Source: a virus | Direction: 5' to 3' (one strand) | IMG/VR virus record: IMGVR_UViG_3300033182_000991 | Coordinates: 1-64,000 of that record | Length of the DNA: 64,000 nucleotides | Part shown: positions 1 through 7,707 of the stretch, one piece after another | Layout of the letters: every line of letters begins with the position of its first letter | How positions within the stretch are numbered: position 1 is the stretch's first letter | Notes under the pieces: model-generated | Told to the model about the DNA's origin: nothing | The model's database searches: none | What the model saw: only the letters and a program-made list of their open reading frames with translations | Translations under genes and position numbers: made by a program

Positions 1-1
1 T

Positions 2-169
2 TATGCGATTGTTGATGAAGTTGAAAACCTCAACAATATTAAAAATGCGTTGGATAGTAAAAAATTCAAAGACCTTATGGAACTGTGTGCGGTTGGTCAG
101 TTGACGGTAAACCATAAAGTTGTTGCAAAGTTCAAAAAAGACTTTTGGAGAGAGTTTATCAATGAATAG
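2..169 (+). CDS. C-terminal fragment of an unidentified phage protein
   Basis: An open frame runs in from the left edge and ends with TAG at 167-169, giving the last 55 residues of a protein whose start lies outside the window. The tail is charged and ends in FWREFINE. The next gene starts inside its last codons (ATG at 162), the usual overlap of co-translated phage genes. Too little is present to assign a family. Confidence 0.6.
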   Translation, partial: YAIVDEVENLNNIKNALDSKKFKDLMELCAVGQLTVNHKVVAKFKKDFWREFINE

Positions 170-626
170 TTACATTGAACATAGTAGAAATAGAGAATAC
201 ATGTCAGGCGTTGAGCGTGACAAACTTCGAATAAAACAAACTGCCGAAGTTTTCACACCAACAGAACTGGTTCAAGAGATGTTAGATAAGCTTGAAGAAC
301 AAGACCCAACATTATTCTCAGACCCTAATAAGACCTTCTTAGACAACTCCTGTGGTGATGGACAGTTCTTATCTGAGGTTGTTATCCGAAAGATGGAGAA
401 GAGTGGTTGTTCATTAGAACAGGCATTAAGAACCACCTACGGTGTTGAACTGATGGAGGATAATGTTATTGAATGTAGAAAAAGATTAGCGGGACCAAAT
501 CCCACACCGGAAATATTACAAATTGTTGAATCCAATATTGTCTGTCACGACGCTTTAACCTATGACTATTCTTTTGAATCGGTTAAAAAAAAAGTAACGA
601 CTGACGGACAATATGAAATGTTCTAA
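162..626 (+). CDS. Small N6-adenine methylase-like protein (SAM-binding half only)
   Basis: The 154-residue protein carries the N-terminal signature of type I/Eco57I-like DNA adenine methylases: an AEVFTPTELVQEM segment (about residues 28-40) and a SAM-binding motif I, FLDNSCGDGQFL (about 59-70), then YGVELMEDNVIECRKRL. The catalytic NPPY motif is missing and the protein ends soon after motif III, so it is either a truncated methylase or a SAM-binding protein without base-methylating activity. I chose ATG 162 rather than the longer frame from 120 because it overlaps the upstream stop and removes a residue stretch with no family similarity. The next gene follows after 3 nt, so both are probably one transcript. 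Confidence 0.6.
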   Translation: MNSYIEHSRNREYMSGVERDKLRIKQTAEVFTPTELVQEMLDKLEEQDPTLFSDPNKTFLDNSCGDGQFLSEVVIRKMEKSGCSLEQALRTTYGVELMEDNVIECRKRLAGPNPTPEILQIVESNIVCHDALTYDYSFESVKKKVTTDGQYEMF

Positions 627-629
627 AAA

Positions 630-1169
630 ATGACAACAGAAGAACTTACTTACAAACAGCGTGGAACGGATAACTACTACCCACCATTAAACTACTACAC
701 AATGGAAGATGGAACGGCCATCGCTATCTATCAAGGATTCCGTGGAGAAAACCCTGACTTAGACTTCATTGTAAAATATAGAGAACCGGGTAAGAGGTTG
801 AGAACTCCATCTCACACTCACTGGATTGTAGACCTATTGGTCAAAGCAGAATACAACAAAGGGTTGGTAAGAGGTTTCGTTTACAACATGTTGGAGAAAT
901 ATGATGAAATGGACCCATTTCAGACTGTTGAGGAGAGAGATGGTTACCAGTTAGAAGTAAAGAACCAATTGGATTCTGTCTATGACGAGTTGAATGGTCA
1001 TGGTTACTATAACATGGATACATTGACTGCCTTTATTGAGTTGTTCACTCGTTGCGAGAAACAAACCACAGGTGCGTTCATGTTCAAGACATTGATGGAG
1101 TTGGTTAAAGATTACTGTGACGATAAAAAAGATTTCTACCAAGTTGTAGGATATTCCAAAAGAGTGTAA
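630..1169 (+). CDS. Hypothetical phage protein, 179 aa
   Basis: An intact frame lies between the methylase-like gene and the SET gene; its stop (TAA 1167-1169) shares the A of the next ATG. The product is soluble, rich in Tyr and acidic residues, with a HTHWIVDLLVKAEY segment near residue 54 and a helical C-terminal half. I recognise no family. The TAATG junction with the SET-domain gene suggests translational coupling. Confidence 0.7.
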   Translation: MTTEELTYKQRGTDNYYPPLNYYTMEDGTAIAIYQGFRGENPDLDFIVKYREPGKRLRTPSHTHWIVDLLVKAEYNKGLVRGFVYNMLEKYDEMDPFQTVEERDGYQLEVKNQLDSVYDELNGHGYYNMDTLTAFIELFTRCEKQTTGAFMFKTLMELVKDYCDDKKDFYQVVGYSKRV

Positions 1170-1558
1170 TGAAACTACGACCCCCATCTAAAATAGAGGT
1201 TAGGATGACTCCTGATAAGGGGTGGGGTGTTTTTGCCACGGAGTTTATTGGTGAAGGTGAGGTGATTGAAGAAACTCCTTTGGTTACCTTACCCATTGAT
1301 GTTGATAATCCCAATGAGGTGTTGGTGGACTATAGGTTCAACTGGCCGAGGGTGGAGAATCCTGATGAGTTGGTGTTGCCGATGGGTTATGGTTCAATGT
1401 ATAACCACAGTGAAGATTACAATGCGGTTTGGGAGGACCATCCTGAGTATAAGGCGTTTCAGTATGTTTCTATTAGGGACATCCAACCGGATGAAGAGAT
1501 TACTATATATTATGGTGATGATTTGTATTGGGAGTTTGGACGTAAAAGATTAACCTAA
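1169..1558 (+). CDS. SET-domain protein (lysine methyltransferase fold)
   Basis: A compact single-domain SET protein of 129 residues. Visible landmarks are GWGVFATEFIGEGEVIEE (about 17-34, the SAM-binding N-flank), the knot segment MYNHSEDYNAVW (about 76-87, with the conserved NHS), and PDEEITIYYGDD (about 107-118). SET proteins transfer a methyl group from SAM to a lysine side chain, classically in histones, ribosomal proteins or cytochrome c. In this phage the target is unknown; the lysine-rich fibres encoded later in the window are one possibility. No cysteine-rich pre- or post-SET region is present, which is usual for the small bacterial and viral forms. Confidence 0.85.
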   Translation: MKLRPPSKIEVRMTPDKGWGVFATEFIGEGEVIEETPLVTLPIDVDNPNEVLVDYRFNWPRVENPDELVLPMGYGSMYNHSEDYNAVWEDHPEYKAFQYVSIRDIQPDEEITIYYGDDLYWEFGRKRLT

Positions 1559-1563
1559 AAAGT

Positions 1564-1596
1564 TTTAGGATAATTCAAAAGAGTGTTGTATATTTG
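1564..1596 (+). promoter_or_regulatory. Bacteroidota-type promoter
   Basis: TATATTTG at 1589-1596 fits the Bacteroidota -7 element TAnnTTTG. A TTTA at 1564-1567, 21 nt upstream, is a near match to the -33 TTTG. It would start the T5orf172 gene at 1631 with a leader of about 30 nt. Confidence 0.6.
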
Positions 1597-1630
1597 TGGT
1601 GTTGAAATAATAACATAAACCACAAGATAC

Positions 1631-2383
1631 ATGGAAGGATACGTATATATCGCAAGAATCATTGACCACGGAGGTAAATTTGTAAATGGGTACCACAAGA
1701 TTGGTCTATCAAAACAATACAAAGTTAGAGAAACTCAGTTGAATTCAACGCACTTACCGTTTGATGTGTTGATGACTCGTGTATTTGAGACTGAGGACAT
1801 GAAACAATTGGAAGGTCTCCTCCATTTATGTTTTGAAGATTACCGTGTGGTTAAAGAATATGATTACCGTAGAAATATAACTACTGAGTGGTTTGATGTG
1901 GGTGACATTGACATTTTTAATGATAGGGTTGATAAGTTTGTTGATTTGATGTCAATTAATGAATTAAATTTATCAGATAGCGTAGATAATGATACTACTA
2001 TGACTCAGGATGAAAAAAATCAGACGAAAGAAAGAATCGGTAAGGCAAAAGCTTCAAAAATTGTATTGAATATTGATGGTATGGAGTATAAAGATGATAC
2101 ACAGAGAAACTTGATGTCAATCGCTTATAAATATATTTGTGATACTGTGGGACACCAAGAAGTTGCGGATTTTGACCGTTTGGTTAGTGTGGATATCAAT
2201 AATTTTCGTAAGTACCTTGACACGTATAATCCAAATAAACAATTGAGAGATTCGTCGGCAATCAAAGACTTAGAGGGTTCTTATTTATGGACTGTTGTAG
2301 ATGCTAAGACTAAGGTAAAGCATATTAAAAAATTATGTGAAAGATTTCAAATTGAAAATTTGAGTTTTGAAATTGTCGAATAA
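1631..2383 (+). CDS. T5orf172 / GIY-YIG-like nuclease-domain protein
   Basis: Residues 1-95 match the T5orf172 family of the GIY-YIG superfamily: GYVYIARI at the start, YHKIGLS (about 22-28) followed by an Arg and a leucine-rich stretch, then a helix containing LEGLLHLCFEDYRV and a closing EWFDV. In GIY-YIG enzymes these elements form the metal-dependent nuclease core. The last ~130 residues are lysine-rich and helical and probably bind nucleic acid or a partner. It stands alone between its own promoter and a terminator. Such proteins in phages are often free-standing nucleases; the substrate cannot be read from the sequence. Confidence 0.75.
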   Translation: MEGYVYIARIIDHGGKFVNGYHKIGLSKQYKVRETQLNSTHLPFDVLMTRVFETEDMKQLEGLLHLCFEDYRVVKEYDYRRNITTEWFDVGDIDIFNDRVDKFVDLMSINELNLSDSVDNDTTMTQDEKNQTKERIGKAKASKIVLNIDGMEYKDDTQRNLMSIAYKYICDTVGHQEVADFDRLVSVDINNFRKYLDTYNPNKQLRDSSAIKDLEGSYLWTVVDAKTKVKHIKKLCERFQIENLSFEIVE

Positions 2384-2385
2384 AA

Positions 2386-2408
2386 AAACCCACCGTAATG
2401 GTGGGTTT
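2386..2408. terminator. Bidirectional intrinsic terminator
   Basis: An 8-bp perfect stem (AAACCCAC 2386-2393 with GTGGGTTT 2401-2408) and 7-nt loop lies between two convergent genes. A-tract before and T-rich run after it let it work in both directions. Confidence 0.85.
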
Positions 2409-2429
2409 CTTATTTATATCATGGTTTGG

Positions 2430-3059
2430 TTAGAAGTCCATATTGTCGTAAGGTTCAATCAAACTTCTTTGTTTGAAACCTACACCACCAACGTATGATT
2501 CACCTGTTGGTAGTTTCTTAGCATAGTTCTCTAAAACTTTCATTGCTAACTTTCTATCGTATTCAACATCGTCCGTCTCAGGAATCATTCCGTCTATGTA
2601 GATAGAACCTCTGAATCTTCTCATTGGTCCGTCTGCTGACATGATGTCCGCAACGTCAGAATCGTCAAGGTCAAACATTGGGTCTTCAACAGGATACTTT
2701 CCTGGTTGTTCGTCCATATCTTCTTCCTCTTGTTCCATCATTGGTTCCATATCTTCAACATTGAAAAATGCCACGAATGGTTCACGGTCTTGGTCCATCT
2801 TCATAACGTATTCGTCAGATTCTCTTGATGGTTGAAGTAGTTCAGGGTTTTCACAGTGGAAGTCCACGTGAGCGGCGTAATCAGCCATTGTTACCACACC
2901 GTCACCATCAAGGTCAAAGTGTTGGTAAAGCTCTTCAGGAGAAATGATACCATCCTGATTTATATCAGCAGAATCCTCATTGATTTGGCCCAATTTTTGT
3001 TTTACAACCTTTTCAATCAATTCAGTCAATTGAGATTCTGTTAAAGAAATCTTTTTCAT
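2430..3059 (-). CDS. EF-hand calcium-binding protein with [I/L]xE N-terminal tag
   Basis: The 209-residue product begins MKKISLTESQLTELIEKVV and reaches GQINE at residue 28, after which two EF-hand loops follow: DINQDGIISPEE (about 32-43) and DLDGDGVVTMAD (about 50-61). Both have the Asp/Asn-x-Asp/Gln-Gly spacing of calcium loops. The rest is very acidic with no recognised domain. The opening belongs to a recurring N-terminal segment ending in [I/L]-x-E seen on several proteins here, read as a possible capsid-targeting peptide. A TATTTATC element lies 16 nt before the start, so late expression and a virion location are likely but not proven. Confidence 0.8.
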   Translation of the reverse strand: MKKISLTESQLTELIEKVVKQKLGQINEDSADINQDGIISPEELYQHFDLDGDGVVTMADYAAHVDFHCENPELLQPSRESDEYVMKMDQDREPFVAFFNVEDMEPMMEQEEEDMDEQPGKYPVEDPMFDLDDSDVADIMSADGPMRRFRGSIYIDGMIPETDDVEYDRKLAMKVLENYAKKLPTGESYVGGVGFKQRSLIEPYDNMDF

Positions 3060-3075
3060 ACTCTTTGTTTTTATA

Positions 3076-3083
3076 GATAAATA
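3076..3083 (-). promoter_or_regulatory. Putative late-promoter element TATTTATC
   Basis: On the minus strand TATTTATC lies 16 nt before the ATG of the EF-hand gene, matching the TATTTAT element found at the same distance before eight other genes in the window. Confidence 0.45.
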
Positions 3084-3110
3084 TACTTACCTTTGGAAAA
3101 AATAAACGAT

Positions 3111-3689
3111 ATGTCAATAGAAAACAGTAACGAAACATACTTATTATTCGTGTTTGGAGACTTCACGAGTGATTATAAGGTTAAACAGGTCGGTAAGTCG
3201 GTTATCCTTGCCACCACCGATGAAACTATTAAATACATTTATGGTGCCTACCATATGATTATAAAGATTAATACAGACATCCCCTTTGATGAGTTTAAGA
3301 AATTCATCTATGAATCTTTGAAAGAGGATAAGTATGAATATTTCCTAATGCCGATGTCAGAGAAGACATCAGCGAAACTACCGAAAGACTTGGCGGACAA
3401 TCTCTTTGACTTAGAGAAAGACAACGAGAATGTAAAAATTATGATGAACATGCCTGAGATGGAAGTCAAACAGGATGATGAAGAGTTGGACCGCATCATT
3501 GAATATTTCACCAAAGAATTAGATTTCACCTTTGATATGGAGGAAGATGAGGAAGTTGACCCTATGTTGGTTGACAATTCTTTACCTTCAATGGATGATA
3601 TTTTGGATAAGTTGGTGGAGAATGGACCAGATTCCTTAACTTTGGACGAGCGTAGACTACTTGACCGTTATGCAAATGAATATAAATAA
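3111..3689 (+). CDS. Hypothetical acidic protein with DUF6576-like tail
   Basis: The 192-residue product starts at ATG 3111 (MSIENSNETYL); a TTG 18 nt upstream is in frame but less likely. The N-terminal half is a mixed alpha/beta region, the middle is highly acidic. The last ~35 residues (SMDDILDKLVENGPDSLTLDERRLLDRYANEY) resemble the short helical tail found at the ends of Bacteroidota rhomboid proteases and other host proteins (DUF6576 type: DxILDKxxxxGxDSLTxxExxxL). Such a tail is a host-lineage marker and may mediate protein contacts. The gene overlaps the start region of the sigma factor gene, suggesting coupled translation. Function unknown. Confidence 0.7.
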   Translation: MSIENSNETYLLFVFGDFTSDYKVKQVGKSVILATTDETIKYIYGAYHMIIKINTDIPFDEFKKFIYESLKEDKYEYFLMPMSEKTSAKLPKDLADNLFDLEKDNENVKIMMNMPEMEVKQDDEELDRIIEYFTKELDFTFDMEEDEEVDPMLVDNSLPSMDDILDKLVENGPDSLTLDERRLLDRYANEYK

Positions 3690-4497
3690 TAATATAGAAA
3701 ACGAAAAATTTATGAGTTCACCATTGAACCAAGAGGAGATTCAAATGTATCTCTCTGACATTAGAAAGATTAAAGTGATGACCCCTGAACGTGAGAAGGA
3801 ACTATCGGACATGATTTGTTCTGACGATATCACTGAAGCTCAGCGTGATGCTATCCATCAGGAGTTGTTGCAAGGAAACCTACGTTTCGTTATTACGGTG
3901 GCGAAGCAATATCAGAATCAGGGTCTACCATTGGGTGACTTGATTGCTGAGGGGAACCTGGGTCTTATGAAAGCCATCAAAAACTTTGATTGGACGAAGA
4001 AGTTACGTTTCATTAGTTATGCGGTGTGGTGGATTAAACAATCTATCATCCAAAGTTTGAACGAGAACTCTCGTACCATCCGTCTACCTGTTAATGTTGT
4101 TCAGGAGATGCATCGTGCAAAGAAGGAAGCTCAGAAGACTAATAAGGAGTTGGACGAGAAGTTCACCACCCTTCCAAAGGTCATTGATTTGGATATGAAC
4201 ATCAATGAGGAAGGTGATACGTTGGTTGACTTGATTGAGAACACCAATGCTGTCCAACCTGATGAGGGTTTCAACACTGCGGACCTATTGAAGCAGAAGA
4301 TGATTGAGATTATGGATGTGTTGGATGAACGTGAGAAGTCAATCATTATGGATTATTTCGGAATGACTGGTGTCCCACGAACATTGGAAGATATCGGTAC
4401 CGATTTCAGTCTAACGAAGGAACGTGTCCGTCAAATCAAGGAGAAAGCACTCCGTAAACTACGTAATGAATCCTCAGATTTGTTTGATTACATGTAA
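3670..4497 (+). CDS. Phage-encoded sigma-70 family factor (RpoD/RpoS-like)
   Basis: A complete group 1/2-type sigma factor of about 275 residues. Region 1.2 is the stretch EEIQMYLSDIRKIKVMTPE; region 2 contains NLRFVITVAKQYQNQGLPLGDLIAEGNLGLMKA and the DNA-melting part FISYAVWWIKQSI; region 3 is RTIRLPVNVVQEMHRAKKE; region 4 holds the helix-turn-helix LEDIGTDFSLTKERVRQIKEKALRKLR. It would direct host RNA polymerase to phage promoters. Regions 2 and 4 look intact, so it can recognise both elements of a promoter, unlike the minimal T4 gp55. ATG 3670, 3676 and 3712 are all possible starts; the first two overlap the upstream gene. It is the natural candidate reader of the TATTTATA elements in this window. 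Confidence 0.92.
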   Translation: MQMNINNNIENEKFMSSPLNQEEIQMYLSDIRKIKVMTPEREKELSDMICSDDITEAQRDAIHQELLQGNLRFVITVAKQYQNQGLPLGDLIAEGNLGLMKAIKNFDWTKKLRFISYAVWWIKQSIIQSLNENSRTIRLPVNVVQEMHRAKKEAQKTNKELDEKFTTLPKVIDLDMNINEEGDTLVDLIENTNAVQPDEGFNTADLLKQKMIEIMDVLDEREKSIIMDYFGMTGVPRTLEDIGTDFSLTKERVRQIKEKALRKLRNESSDLFDYM

Positions 4498-4537
4498 TAA
4501 ACTATTTATAATAAGGTGGTATCGCCTAAATAGTTTA
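4498..4537 (+). promoter_or_regulatory. Perfect 11-bp inverted repeat ending just before a start codon
   Basis: TAAACTATTTA (4498-4508) and its exact complement TAAATAGTTTA (4527-4537) flank 18 nt. The right arm ends two bases before ATG 4540, so folding in mRNA would hide the ribosome-binding region. The left arm also contains TATTTATA (4503-4510). It could be a terminator for the sigma gene (no T-run follows), a translational control hairpin, or an operator. Confidence 0.55.
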
Positions 4538-4539
4538 TT

Positions 4540-5724
4540 ATGAAAGAGATTCAAAAAAGGATTTTTCCATTTATTATAGCGTTGTCAGCTCTATCTGTGA
4601 GTTTGTCAGCAGCATTCTACTCTGTAACGGGGCTCTCTAAGTTATTCGCGGGAGCCTCGTTTCAGGTTTTAATTATGGCATCTTCATTGGAGGTTGCTAA
4701 ATTGGTCATTGCATCCCTACTTTATCAGTACTGGGGTGAACTTAACAAAATTTTAAGAACCTATCTAAGTTTGGCTGCATTTGTCTTGGTGTTAATCACC
4801 TCTGCGGGTATCTATGGGTTCTTATCTGCTGCGTTCCAAGAGACTGCGGCATCTGCGGGTATTGTGGATAAGGAAGTTGAGTTGATTGACCTAAAGAAAG
4901 GACGTTTTGAGGAAAACCGTACATACTACCTATCTGAAAAAGAAGCGTTGGACCAAAGTATTTCTGACCTAAGAGCAGGTTTGGCAAACAACGTCATACA
5001 ATATAAAGATAAAGAAACAGGTCAGATTATTACGACCACATCATCATCAACAAGACGAGCGTTACAAGCAGAGTTGGAAGAAGCAGTTGAAAGTAGAAAC
5101 GAGATATCTCAGAAATTGGAGATTGTTACCGATTCTATCACATCATTAGAAATCAAACGATTGGATGTTCAAGCAAACTCAGAGGTTGCTGCGGAGTTGG
5201 GTCCATTGAAATATATCAGTGAACTTACCAACACACCTATGAGTAAGGTGGTAAACATCCTTATGTTGGTCATCATCTTTGTGTTTGACCCATTGGCAAT
5301 TTCATTGGTTATTGCTGCGAACTTTGCATTCAACCGTCTACGTAAAAAGGGTGACGAACCACAACCAAAGGTTAAAGAACCTGTCAATATGAATGATGAG
5401 TTCTCAGACTTATTAGATTTACAAGAGTCCAAGAAACAGAATTGGGCTGACGACTTACCTGAGGAAGTGTTGGATGAAATCTTAGCGGGAGAGATATTTG
5501 TGGTGGATAATGAAAAGGAACCTGAACCCATCAATCCTACTGATGAAGATATTGAAAAGCTCAAAGAACATTTAGAAAAGATTGAAAATTCTAAAAAAGA
5601 GGTTAGTATTGAAGAAACACCTGAGGAAACTCCCAAAGAGGAAGACTCAAAACCTCAGATAAAGACTTTGAGATACCAACCACGAAATGCAAACAGAAGT
5701 ACACGAATTGACAGGATTCAATAA
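4540..5724 (+). CDS. Membrane protein with central coiled coil
   Basis: The 394-residue product has three hydrophobic segments near the N-terminus (about 8-30, 40-62, 75-100), a charged coiled-coil region (about 105-225, many Glu/Lys/Arg and heptad-like Leu), a fourth membrane segment (about 240-268, ILMLVIIFVFDPLAISLVIAANFAF) and an acidic, proline-containing cytoplasmic tail. The topology puts the coiled coil on one side of the inner membrane. I do not recognise a family. It heads a run of overlapping genes that continues with an amidase, so a link to lysis or envelope remodelling is possible but only from position. Confidence 0.75.
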   Translation: MKEIQKRIFPFIIALSALSVSLSAAFYSVTGLSKLFAGASFQVLIMASSLEVAKLVIASLLYQYWGELNKILRTYLSLAAFVLVLITSAGIYGFLSAAFQETAASAGIVDKEVELIDLKKGRFEENRTYYLSEKEALDQSISDLRAGLANNVIQYKDKETGQIITTTSSSTRRALQAELEEAVESRNEISQKLEIVTDSITSLEIKRLDVQANSEVAAELGPLKYISELTNTPMSKVVNILMLVIIFVFDPLAISLVIAANFAFNRLRKKGDEPQPKVKEPVNMNDEFSDLLDLQESKKQNWADDLPEEVLDEILAGEIFVVDNEKEPEPINPTDEDIEKLKEHLEKIENSKKEVSIEETPEETPKEEDSKPQIKTLRYQPRNANRSTRIDRIQ

Positions 5725-6292
5725 TGTTGGACGCTGGAAAAACAAAAAACAAATCATATTGACCCACACCTCACGTGATGGTGCGGAGTATGTTACTTCA
5801 TTAAAAACACGACACAACGGCAAGTACATGAAAGTCCCTCACTATCTTATTAGAAAAGATGGTAGGGTCTTTCAATTGCTGGACCCTGAGATGTATTCAG
5901 ATTACCTGAAAGATTACAAAAATCAAAAACAAACAATCGTCATTACTTTGGAGAATTTGGGTTGGTTAAAGAAAAACCCATTAAACGCTTCTTACATTAA
6001 CTGGATTGGTAATATTTATAGTGAAGGAGTATACGAACGCAAGTGGAGGGGACACTTTTTTTGGGACCCTTATACTGACTCTCAGATGGACTCACTACAA
6101 CAATTGTGTGTTGATTTGTGTGAGAGGTTTGAAATTCCTAAGACCTGTATAGGTCATAATGTAAAGGTGGACAATGTTGAGTTCTACGAAGGTATAGTGA
6201 CAAGAAGTAATTATTCTTCCAATGCAACCGACTTGAGTCCAGCTTTTGACTATGAAGAGTTATTAAAAGTATTAGAGAATGAATCAGTATGA
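5687..6292 (+). CDS. N-acetylmuramoyl-L-alanine amidase-like (Amidase_2/PGRP fold)
   Basis: The 201-residue protein has the layout of Amidase_2 enzymes: a first zinc-ligand histidine in IILTHTSRDG (about residue 26), a substrate-strand segment PHYLIRKDGRVFQLLDP (about 50-66), ITLENLGWL (about 87-95), the second histidine in CIGHN (about 156-160) and a C-terminal SSNATDLSPAFDYEEL that stands where other members have KxDPGPxFxW. These enzymes cut the amide bond between muramic acid and the stem peptide. The third metal ligand is not certain. It overlaps the upstream membrane-protein gene by 38 nt. Likely part of the lysis or entry machinery; no signal peptide is seen, so export would need a holin or virion delivery. 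Confidence 0.75.
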   Translation: MQTEVHELTGFNNVGRWKNKKQIILTHTSRDGAEYVTSLKTRHNGKYMKVPHYLIRKDGRVFQLLDPEMYSDYLKDYKNQKQTIVITLENLGWLKKNPLNASYINWIGNIYSEGVYERKWRGHFFWDPYTDSQMDSLQQLCVDLCERFEIPKTCIGHNVKVDNVEFYEGIVTRSNYSSNATDLSPAFDYEELLKVLENESV

Positions 6293-6881
6293 TGAATTAA
6301 AATCTTTATTGGAAGCATCAAGAAAGATGTTAGGTAAAGGTAATTTGAACGAATCAAGAGACACATTAAAGAGAATGGGTCTTATTAATGAGCAAGAGGA
6401 TGTGGTAACTGACTTATCAGATGAGCCGGTAGATATTGACGTAGATAGTGAAGAAGAGATTGATATTGAAACTACACCTGATGAGGATAAGAGTCAATCT
6501 TATAGAGTGTCTGGTGGCATCATCACTTTACACGGTAAAAACAAACAACAAATAGAATTGTCTTCTGAAGAGAAAATTGCATTCCAAGAAACCATGGATG
6601 ATTTCGTAGACCAAGTATCTGACTTATCAGATTTCGGAACATTACACATGTATCCAAACAATGTAGAGTGGAGTGGTAAGGTTATTGACTTTGACTTGGA
6701 GTTCTTCTATTCAATCGGTGAAAACAATGGTGTATACATCAACGGTGATATGATTAAGTTGGATGAGTCTTTAGTGGAGTTAATCAATAAGTTAACTTCT
6801 TACTACCAACAGTTCAAATCTAAATGGGCTAAGGTATTGGTATCAAGAAAGAAAACTAAAAACGTAGATACTGAAGAGTAA
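6279..6881 (+). CDS. Hypothetical acidic protein with tag-like N-terminus
   Basis: This 200-residue product opens with MNQYDELKSLLEASRKM and reaches GLINEQEDVV at about residue 38, giving two [I/L]-x-E motifs like those at the ends of other N-terminal tags in this phage. A very acidic linker (about 40-70) precedes a folded region with beta-type pattern (about 75-185). No known domain recognised. It overlaps the amidase gene by 14 nt and shares its stop A with the next start, so it is part of the same operon. Confidence 0.65.
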   Translation: MNQYDELKSLLEASRKMLGKGNLNESRDTLKRMGLINEQEDVVTDLSDEPVDIDVDSEEEIDIETTPDEDKSQSYRVSGGIITLHGKNKQQIELSSEEKIAFQETMDDFVDQVSDLSDFGTLHMYPNNVEWSGKVIDFDLEFFYSIGENNGVYINGDMIKLDESLVELINKLTSYYQQFKSKWAKVLVSRKKTKNVDTEE

Positions 6882-7459
6882 TGAAAAAGTACGTCAGTTC
6901 AATACAGAATCTATTAATCCTTATATTGGTTGTGTTGGTATTATTCCAAAGTCAGTGTAGTAGGAAACCTGATGTTGAACCTGAAGTAATCGTAACCATT
7001 GAAACAAAGTGGGATACCGTTAATGTTGTTCAAACGGAATATGTTCCCAAATGGAGAACAAGAGTGGTGACCGAACGTGTTGAGGTACCCTCAGACATTG
7101 ATACGATGTCTATCTTAAGAGACTATTACGCTAAGTATTATTACACTGACACCCTAACTTTAGATACGTTAGGATTTTTGGTTTTGAATGATACTATCTC
7201 TCAGAATAGTGTTATGAGTAGAAGTTTCGTTTCTGACATTTCTATTCCGACGACAACAATTACAAAAGAGATATACCTTAAAAAGAGAGAGTTCTATTGG
7301 GGTATGGGTCTAAGTGGAGACAAATCACAACTCAACTATTTGGGTGGTGAATTTATGTATAAGAATAAACAAAGAAATATGTTCGGAGTGGGTATGGGTG
7401 TAAACCAAGATTTACAACCAGTGGTATCAGGAAGAATGTATTGGAAAATAGGAAAATAA
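6881..7459 (+). CDS. Single-pass membrane protein with periplasmic domain; possible spanin-like
   Basis: Residues 1-25 form an N-terminal membrane anchor (LLILILVVLVLFQSQC) with a Cys at its end that does not fit a good lipobox. A Thr/Val-rich beta-type region follows (about 30-75), then a Tyr-rich segment, and the last ~55 residues are glycine- and aromatic-rich with alternating hydrophobics (WGMGLSG, GGEFMYK, FGVGMGV, GRMYWKIGK), like strands of an outer-membrane barrel. A protein anchored in the inner membrane with an outer-membrane-seeking end, directly downstream of an amidase, would suit a spanin role. That is inference; no spanin family is recognised. Confidence 0.6.
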   Translation: MKKYVSSIQNLLILILVVLVLFQSQCSRKPDVEPEVIVTIETKWDTVNVVQTEYVPKWRTRVVTERVEVPSDIDTMSILRDYYAKYYYTDTLTLDTLGFLVLNDTISQNSVMSRSFVSDISIPTTTITKEIYLKKREFYWGMGLSGDKSQLNYLGGEFMYKNKQRNMFGVGMGVNQDLQPVVSGRMYWKIGK

Positions 7460-7707
7460 TGGCGTTATCAAATTCAGATAAGAAGGAGATTGAAGTGATG
7501 GTTAGAAAAGAAATTAAGAGTTTCTTAGATTCTAACACCTTAAAGCAGTTTGAGGACAAAATGATTCAAACCATTCAGAAGGAAATCCAAAGGGGTAAAC
7601 TTCAGGGTGATGTTAATGATATCGTTGTTAAGATAATGCGTGAATTCTATAAAATTATGTGGACTCGTAGAAGTTTCTGGGAACCAACACTTAAATCAGT
7701 GAAGTAA
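7459..7707 (+). CDS. Small charged helical protein, unknown
   Basis: Starting at ATG 7459, which shares its A with the upstream stop (TAATG), the gene gives 82 residues of helical, Lys/Glu-rich sequence (KKEIEVMVRKEIKSFL, FEDKMIQTIQKEIQRG) ending with KIMWTRRSFWEPTLKSVK. The downstream gene again begins in its stop codon. It may be a small structural or chaperone subunit encoded with the large protein that follows; no family recognised. Confidence 0.65.
   Translation: MALSNSDKKEIEVMVRKEIKSFLDSNTLKQFEDKMIQTIQKEIQRGKLQGDVNDIVVKIMREFYKIMWTRRSFWEPTLKSVK

Noticed and set aside
120-161. N-terminal extension of the methylase-like protein from 120
   Set aside because: It would overlap the upstream gene by 50 nt with no matching family sequence; ATG 162 gives the usual short overlap.
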